Origin: Mycolicibacterium frederiksbergense | Lineage (GTDB): Bacteria; Actinomycetota; Actinomycetes; Mycobacteriales; Mycobacteriaceae | NCBI RefSeq assembly: GCF_029893345.1 | Contig: NZ_JARXVE010000009.1 | Span: 1-64,000, forward strand | DNA: 64,000 bases | Direction of reading: 5' to 3' | The notes under the pieces: model-generated | What the model was told of the DNA's origin: nothing | The model's database searches: none | Seen by the model: the letters and a program-made list of their open reading frames with translations, nothing else | Shown here: piece after piece, positions 59,543 through 64,000 of the stretch | Layout: the number at the start of each line of letters is the position of its first letter | Position numbering within the stretch: the first letter of the stretch is position 1 | Made by a program: the position numbers and the translations under genes

Positions 59543-60768
59543 TGACCACCCCCGGCGAGCTGCAGCGCAGGCTCGGGACCGTCGACGCCGTCATCATCGG
59601 CCTGGGATCAATGGTCGGGGCAGGCATTTTCGCCGCATTGCCGGCCGCGGCGGCCGCTGCCGGAACCGGTCTGCTCATCGGCTTGGCCGTGGCCGCCGTG
59701 GTGGCCTACTGCAACGCCACCTCCTCCGCGCGACTGGCCGCCCGCTACCCACAATCCGGCGGCACATACGTGTACGGCCGGGAACGGCTGGGCGAGTTCT
59801 GGGGCTACACGGCGGGTTGGAGTTTCATCGTCGGCAAGACCGCGTCGTGTGCGGCGATGGCGTTGACGGTCGGGCTGTACGTATGGCCGCAGTGGGCGCA
59901 CGCGGTGGCGGTGGCCGCCGTTGTGGCGCTGACCGCGGTGAACTACGCCGGCATCCAGAAGTCGGCGCTGCTGACCCGGATCATCGTCGCCTGCGTGCTG
60001 GCGGTCCTGGCCGCGGTGGTGGTGATCATCGCCGACTCCGGCACCGCCGATGCCGCCCGGCTGACGCTCGGCGACGACATCGGTGCCGGCGGTGTGCTGC
60101 AGGCCGCCGGGTTGTTGTTCTTCGCGTTCGCCGGCTATGCCCGCATCGCCACCCTGGGCGAAGAAGTCCGCGACCCGGCCCACACCATTCCCCGGGCGAT
60201 ACCGATCGCACTGGGGATCACGCTGGTGATCTACGCGGTGGTCGCTGTCGCGGTGCTCTCGGTGCTGGGCGGTTCCGAGTTGGCGTCGGCGTCGGCTCCG
60301 CTGGCCGACGCGGTGGCCGCGGCCGGCGCCGAACAGTGGCGGCCGATGGTGCGGGCCGGGGCCGCGGTGGCCGCACTCGGTTCCCTGCTGGCACTGATCC
60401 TCGGGGTGTCCCGCACCACGCTCGCGATGGCCCGCGACCACCACCTGCCGCACTGGCTGGCCGCCGTGCACCCGCGGTTCTCCGTCCCGCACCACGCCGA
60501 GGTAATGGTCGGCATCGTGGTGGCGGTGCTGGCCGCGGTGGTGGATCTGCGTGGGGCGATTGGGTTTTCGTCGTTCGCGGTGCTGGTGTATTACGCGATT
60601 GCCAACGCCGCGGCCTGGACGCTGGGGAAGCGGGTCATCCCGGCCCTGGGCCTGGCCGGGTGTCTGCTGCTGGCCTTCACCCTGCCCCCGGCCTCGACGC
60701 TGACCGGTGCGGCCGTGGTGCTGACCGGCGCGCTGCTCTACCGGTGGCGGCGGGACAAACGTCGCTGA
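59542..60768 (+). CDS. APC-superfamily amino-acid permease
   Basis: 408 residues, about 12 helices. GLGSMVGAGIFAALPAAA in TM1 and YPQSGGTYVYGRERLGEFWG in TM2-3 are amino-acid-polyamine-organocation signatures; the FAFAGYARIATLGEEVRDP loop follows TM6. GTG start. A 45-bp fragment of a related gene lies at 44023. Substrate unknown. Confidence 0.9.
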   Translation: MTTPGELQRRLGTVDAVIIGLGSMVGAGIFAALPAAAAAAGTGLLIGLAVAAVVAYCNATSSARLAARYPQSGGTYVYGRERLGEFWGYTAGWSFIVGKTASCAAMALTVGLYVWPQWAHAVAVAAVVALTAVNYAGIQKSALLTRIIVACVLAVLAAVVVIIADSGTADAARLTLGDDIGAGGVLQAAGLLFFAFAGYARIATLGEEVRDPAHTIPRAIPIALGITLVIYAVVAVAVLSVLGGSELASASAPLADAVAAAGAEQWRPMVRAGAAVAALGSLLALILGVSRTTLAMARDHHLPHWLAAVHPRFSVPHHAEVMVGIVVAVLAAVVDLRGAIGFSSFAVLVYYAIANAAAWTLGKRVIPALGLAGCLLLAFTLPPASTLTGAAVVLTGALLYRWRRDKRR

Positions 60769-60830
60769 CGGTTGCCGAACGCCACAGGTGCGCGTGCGCG
60801 ACGGGCGCTCATGGTGTGTAGTGAACAGTC

Positions 60831-62096
60831 GTGATTCCGCTGAGTTGGAAATATGTCGAACCCGGCACCGACGACGACTTCGTCGTCGGCCCTGGTGAAC
60901 GACTCGATTGGTCCAGCACCATCGGTATCGGCGCCCAGCACGTGGTGGCCATGTTCGGCGCCACCTTCCTGGTCCCGGTACTGACCGGCTTCCCGCCCGC
61001 CACCACCCTGCTGTTCTCCGGCATCGGCACGATCCTCTTCCTGCTCATCACCGGTAACCGGTTGCCGAGCTACCTGGGGTCGAGTTTCTCGGTGATCGCC
61101 CCGGTGACCGCGGCGGTGGCAACCCACGGAACCGGCAGCGCGCTGGGCGGGCTGATCGCGGTCGGGATGCTGCTCATCCTGATCGGCGCGGTGGTGCATC
61201 TGGTCGGCACCCGGTGGATCGACCTGACCCTGCCGCCGGTGGTGACGGGCGCGATCGTCGCGCTGATCGGCTTCAACCTGGCGCCGGCCGCCAAATCGAA
61301 TTTCGAGCAGGGTCCCGTGGTCGGGCTGGTGACGTTGGTGCTGCTGGTGGTCACACTGGCATTCTTCAAGGGGTTGATCGGCAGGCTGGCGATATTCGGC
61401 GCGGTGCTGATCGGCTATCTGCTGGCGCTCGTGCTGGGCCAGGTGGACACCGCGGCGATCGCGGCGGCACCGTGGCTCGGGCTGCCCGAGTTCCAGACCC
61501 CGACGTTCAGCCTGGCGGTGCTTCCGCTGTTCCTGCCCGCGGTGATCGCGCTGGTCGCCGAGAACATCGGGCACGTCAAGTCGGTGGGACAGATGACCGG
61601 TACCGACCTGGACCCGCTGGTCGGGCGCGCCCTGGCCGCCGACGGGGTGGCCACCGTGCTGGCCGGCGCCGGCGGCGGTACGGCCACCACCACCTACGCC
61701 GAGAACATCGGGGTGATGGCGGCCACCCGGATCTATTCCACCGCGGCCTACTGGGTGGCGGCTGTGGTGGCGATCGCGTTGTCGTTGTGCCCCAAGGTCG
61801 GTGCGGCGATCTCGGCCATTCCGCCGGGTGTGCTCGGTGGCGCCACCATCGTGCTCTATGGACTGGTCGGCATCCTGGGCGTGCGGATCTGGCTGACCAA
61901 CCACGTCGACTTCTCCAAGCCGATCAACCAGATGACCGCGGCCATCCCGTTGATCATCGGGATCGCCGACTTCACCTGGCAGCTGGGCTCTTTGACATTC
62001 ACCGGCATCGCGTTGGGCGCCATCGCCGCACTGGTGGTATTCCACGGCATGCGTTTGCTGGAGTACCTCGGCGAGATGGCGCGGGCTACTCGCTAA
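60831..62096 (+). CDS. NCS2 uracil/xanthine-type permease
   Basis: 421 residues, 14 helices. QHVVAMFGATFLVPVLTG in TM1, AENIGHVKSVGQMTG and the family signature GGTATTTYAENIGVMAATR identify UraA/XanQ-type nucleobase/H+ symporters; the Glu residues place it closer to uracil permeases. GTG start, with no clear ribosome-binding site. Follows the APC permease by 62 bases. Confidence 0.9.
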   Translation: MIPLSWKYVEPGTDDDFVVGPGERLDWSSTIGIGAQHVVAMFGATFLVPVLTGFPPATTLLFSGIGTILFLLITGNRLPSYLGSSFSVIAPVTAAVATHGTGSALGGLIAVGMLLILIGAVVHLVGTRWIDLTLPPVVTGAIVALIGFNLAPAAKSNFEQGPVVGLVTLVLLVVTLAFFKGLIGRLAIFGAVLIGYLLALVLGQVDTAAIAAAPWLGLPEFQTPTFSLAVLPLFLPAVIALVAENIGHVKSVGQMTGTDLDPLVGRALAADGVATVLAGAGGGTATTTYAENIGVMAATRIYSTAAYWVAAVVAIALSLCPKVGAAISAIPPGVLGGATIVLYGLVGILGVRIWLTNHVDFSKPINQMTAAIPLIIGIADFTWQLGSLTFTGIALGAIAALVVFHGMRLLEYLGEMARATR

Positions 62097-62107
62097 CCCG
62101 TCGCTCC

Positions 62108-62359
62108 TTACATCGAGTCATGGAGGAAATGGTCCAAGAACCGGTCGAGGGGACTGTTCGGGAAATGACGATCGACAAAGCGGTCGAAGTCATGGTTGGC
62201 GATGACGGGATGGTTGATGATGAAGGGATGGGGCACAGGATGTTTCGGCTGCGCCTGGGCGATACCCGATCCCAGACCCAAACCGGCCCCCACCACCGAC
62301 ATCGCCATCAAGACCAACCCCGCACACTTCCTCACGCGGGTGAACACAGATGCGTACAT
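62108..62359 (-). CDS. His-rich small secreted protein
   Basis: 83 residues from ATG 62359 with GAGGAG upstream. Signal peptide (basic start, core about 12-32) and cleavage near AQA-QPK. The mature 47 or so residues carry seven His and alternate HP/NH/DH pairs (HPVPHPFIINHP, FLDHFLHDSM), suggesting metal binding or a surface role. Not recognised. Confidence 0.65.
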   Translation of the reverse strand: MYASVFTRVRKCAGLVLMAMSVVGAGLGLGSGIAQAQPKHPVPHPFIINHPVIANHDFDRFVDRHFPNSPLDRFLDHFLHDSM

Positions 62360-62390
62360 GGCCGGCTCCTCACTTGCTGCGCTGCGCAAC

Positions 62391-63416
62391 CTATTGCCCC
62401 AGCGCGTTGACCACCTCGCTGAACACCGACGGCAGTGCCGACGCGGCGGGGGTGATGCAGGCCCGCACCGGGCCAAAGCCGCTGCCGTGCAACAGGGCTG
62501 CGGTCAGCAACCGGTACCGCCGGGTCATCGCGCGCCATTGCCGGTCGTAGTCGCCGGGCCGGTCGGCGCGGACGCACCCCACCAGGAGCTCGGCCGCGCC
62601 GAAGGCCAGGCCGATGCCCTCCCCGGTGAGGGCATCGACGTAACCGGCCGCGTCGCCGACCAGCAGCACGCGCCCCGCGGCGCGGCTGCGCACCTTCTGC
62701 CGCAGCGGCCCGGCCGCCCGGTCTCGGCCGTGCGGGAGCCCACGGATCCGCTCGCCGAGCTCGGGGAACGCCGGCAGGTGCTCATCAAAACCACCGCGTC
62801 GCGACGTCAGGATCGCCACCCCGACACAGCTCTCGCCGACCGGCGTCACGTACGCCTCCGCGTCCGGCCCCCAGTACACCTCGACGCAGTCCGACCACGG
62901 GGCGATCTGCATATGCCGCCGGATGCCCCAGCGGCGCCGATGGCCCTCGCCGGCGCTGAGTCCGAGCGATCGCCGGATCGGCGAATGCAGGCCGTCGGCG
63001 GCAGCCAGGTAGCGGGCCCGAAAACCGGCCGCGCCCACCGACATCGAATCCTGAGTCACCGGGCCGACCTCGCCCTGTACCACCCGGACCCCGGCCGCCG
63101 AAACGGCATCCGCCAGCGCGGCGTGCAGCACCGTGCGGCGCACCCCGCGGCCGGCCCCGTCGCGGAACCGGGCCTCGGCGGTCCGGCTTCCGTCCAGGTA
63201 ACGAATGCCATGGAACGGCCAATAAGCTCGGGCGTCCATCTGGACACCGAGGCGCTGCAATTGCCGGACCGAATGCGGCATCAGCCCCTCGCCGCAGGCC
63301 TTGTCGATCGGCCCCGGGCGGCGTTCCACCACCACGACTTCCAGCCCAGCCCGCGCCGCGTGCAGCGCTGTGGCCAGCCCGGCCGGGCCGCCGCCTGCGA
63401 CAAGTAGATCAATCAC
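62391..63416 (-). CDS. FAD-dependent oxidoreductase (geranylgeranyl-reductase-like)
   Basis: 341 residues. GGGPAGLATALHAARAG at the N-terminus binds FAD, KACGEGLMPHS is the typical second motif, and LLVGDAAGYVDALTGEGIG is the GD motif. Belongs to the geranylgeranyl reductase/halogenase-like group. Four-base overlap with the ICMT-like gene; probably acts on the product of the type III polyketide synthase upstream in the operon. Confidence 0.86.
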   Translation of the reverse strand: MIDLLVAGGGPAGLATALHAARAGLEVVVVERRPGPIDKACGEGLMPHSVRQLQRLGVQMDARAYWPFHGIRYLDGSRTAEARFRDGAGRGVRRTVLHAALADAVSAAGVRVVQGEVGPVTQDSMSVGAAGFRARYLAAADGLHSPIRRSLGLSAGEGHRRRWGIRRHMQIAPWSDCVEVYWGPDAEAYVTPVGESCVGVAILTSRRGGFDEHLPAFPELGERIRGLPHGRDRAAGPLRQKVRSRAAGRVLLVGDAAGYVDALTGEGIGLAFGAAELLVGCVRADRPGDYDRQWRAMTRRYRLLTAALLHGSGFGPVRACITPAASALPSVFSEVVNALGQ

Positions 63417-63922
63417 GTCAATCCTTGCAGCGCTTCGTTTTCCACCCGGACCCGGGTCCGCAACAGTGCCGCGTTAGCCGCCGAGAACACCAGCGCGGTG
63501 ATCCAGGCGCCACCGGCCAACGGCAATGCGGCCCCTTCGGTGACCACCGCCACGTAGTTCGGGTGCGGCACCACCCGGTAGGGACCATTGACGACGCGCC
63601 TGGCGCCGGGCACCACCACAACCCGGGTGTTCCACTGCCGGCCCAGCGTGGCGATGCACCACCAGCGCAGCCCCTGGGCGGCGAGCACGACCGCAAACAT
63701 CAGCCGGCCCAGCGCCGGCCGGGACCGCCGTCGGCGCGCCTCCAGCACCGAACCGAGCAACAACCCGCTGTGCAGCGCCACCATCACCGGATAGTGGCCG
63801 GCCCCGAACTCCTTGCCGCCGTGGGCTTTACTCCACCGCAGATTACGCTGGGACACCACCAGTTCGAGCACTCTCTCGGCGGCGATCACCGCGATCAGCG
63901 CGGTAAACCTGTTGGCGCTCAT
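63413..63922 (-). CDS. isoprenylcysteine carboxyl methyltransferase-like (BpsB-type) membrane protein
   Basis: 169 residues, about four helices. The ICMT-family signature VPHPNYVAVVTEGAALPLA and QWNTRVVVVPG are present. In Bacillus the same pair (type III synthase with an ICMT-like protein, BpsA-BpsB) makes methylated alkylpyrones, so a lipid O-methyltransferase is likely. One-base overlap with the synthase stop (TGATG). Confidence 0.85.
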   Translation of the reverse strand: MSANRFTALIAVIAAERVLELVVSQRNLRWSKAHGGKEFGAGHYPVMVALHSGLLLGSVLEARRRRSRPALGRLMFAVVLAAQGLRWWCIATLGRQWNTRVVVVPGARRVVNGPYRVVPHPNYVAVVTEGAALPLAGGAWITALVFSAANAALLRTRVRVENEALQGLT

Positions 63923-64000
63923 CAGCGCCAGCGCAGCAGGACGAGTTCCGAGCAGAAGCCCGGACCCATCGCCATCATCACGCCGGCTGTGCCCGGCGCA
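63922..64000 (-). CDS. type III polyketide synthase, C-terminal end (cut by window)
   Basis: The last 25 residues before TGA 63922-63924 read GVMMAMGPGFCSELVLLRWR, the C-terminal GxGPGF signature of chalcone-synthase-like enzymes. Only this end is in the window. First known gene of the operon with the ICMT-like and FAD proteins. Confidence 0.85.
   Translation of the reverse strand, partial: APGTAGVMMAMGPGFCSELVLLRWR

Noticed and set aside
59034..60821. 595-residue plus-strand frame over the permease
   Set aside because: Shadow frame crossing the padR gene and its promoter; the permease frame has all family motifs.

Overview
The window is GC-rich actinobacterial chromosome and almost certainly comes from a non-tuberculous Mycobacterium/Mycolicibacterium. 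The evidence is a full yrbE-mce operon, paired Mce-associated membrane proteins, an EspA/EspC-like type VII secretion pair, and a block from about 23.7 to 38.0 kb whose gene content and order follow M. tuberculosis Rv0434-Rv0420c (LON-like protein, YbdK ligase, sodC, virR-like, DUF3263, def, GNAT, xthA, thiC, thiD, hydrolase, membrane protein). Gene names come from remembered family features and synteny; no database was searched. Layout, 1-13 kb: accessory DNA. It holds terminal repeats at the left edge, an AT-richer group (membrane protein plus EspA-like/EspC-like pair), a TetR-SRPBCC-SRPBCC cluster, a DUF1707 protein, an HxlR-controlled efflux/hydrolase/methyltransferase operon, and an IS110-family element. 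Beyond the element lies a rearrangement scar in which a 379-bp copy of the 3' end of a flavin monooxygenase is joined head-to-head to the tail of a DUF1707 gene. The intact monooxygenase lies about 1.1 kb away. Layout, 13-24 kb: a complete Mrp Na+/H+ antiporter operon with a fused MrpA-MrpB subunit, a BenE-family transporter, and a PAP2 phosphatase-histidine kinase pair that converges on its probable response regulator. Layout, 24-43 kb: the conserved Rv0434-Rv0420c-like block, with a two-module Lrp regulator inserted near one end and a LOG-family protein and an MFS transporter between xthA and thiC. thiC has a TPP riboswitch whose 3' end carries the ribosome-binding site. A P450, a DUF3303 protein, DUF5996 and DinB proteins and a double-domain TetR regulator follow. 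Layout, 43-59 kb: a mce locus transcribed leftwards (yrbEA, yrbEB, mceA-F). Its accessory genes lie beyond a convergently transcribed secreted protein with a strong terminator. Upstream are an HsaA-like flavin monooxygenase, an IclR regulator and a PadR regulator. Layout, 59-64 kb: an amino-acid permease with a leaderless-type promoter, a uracil/xanthine permease, a His-rich secreted peptide, and an operon FAD oxidoreductase / isoprenylcysteine methyltransferase-like / type III polyketide synthase, the last cut by the window edge. No tRNA, rRNA or CRISPR array was recognised.
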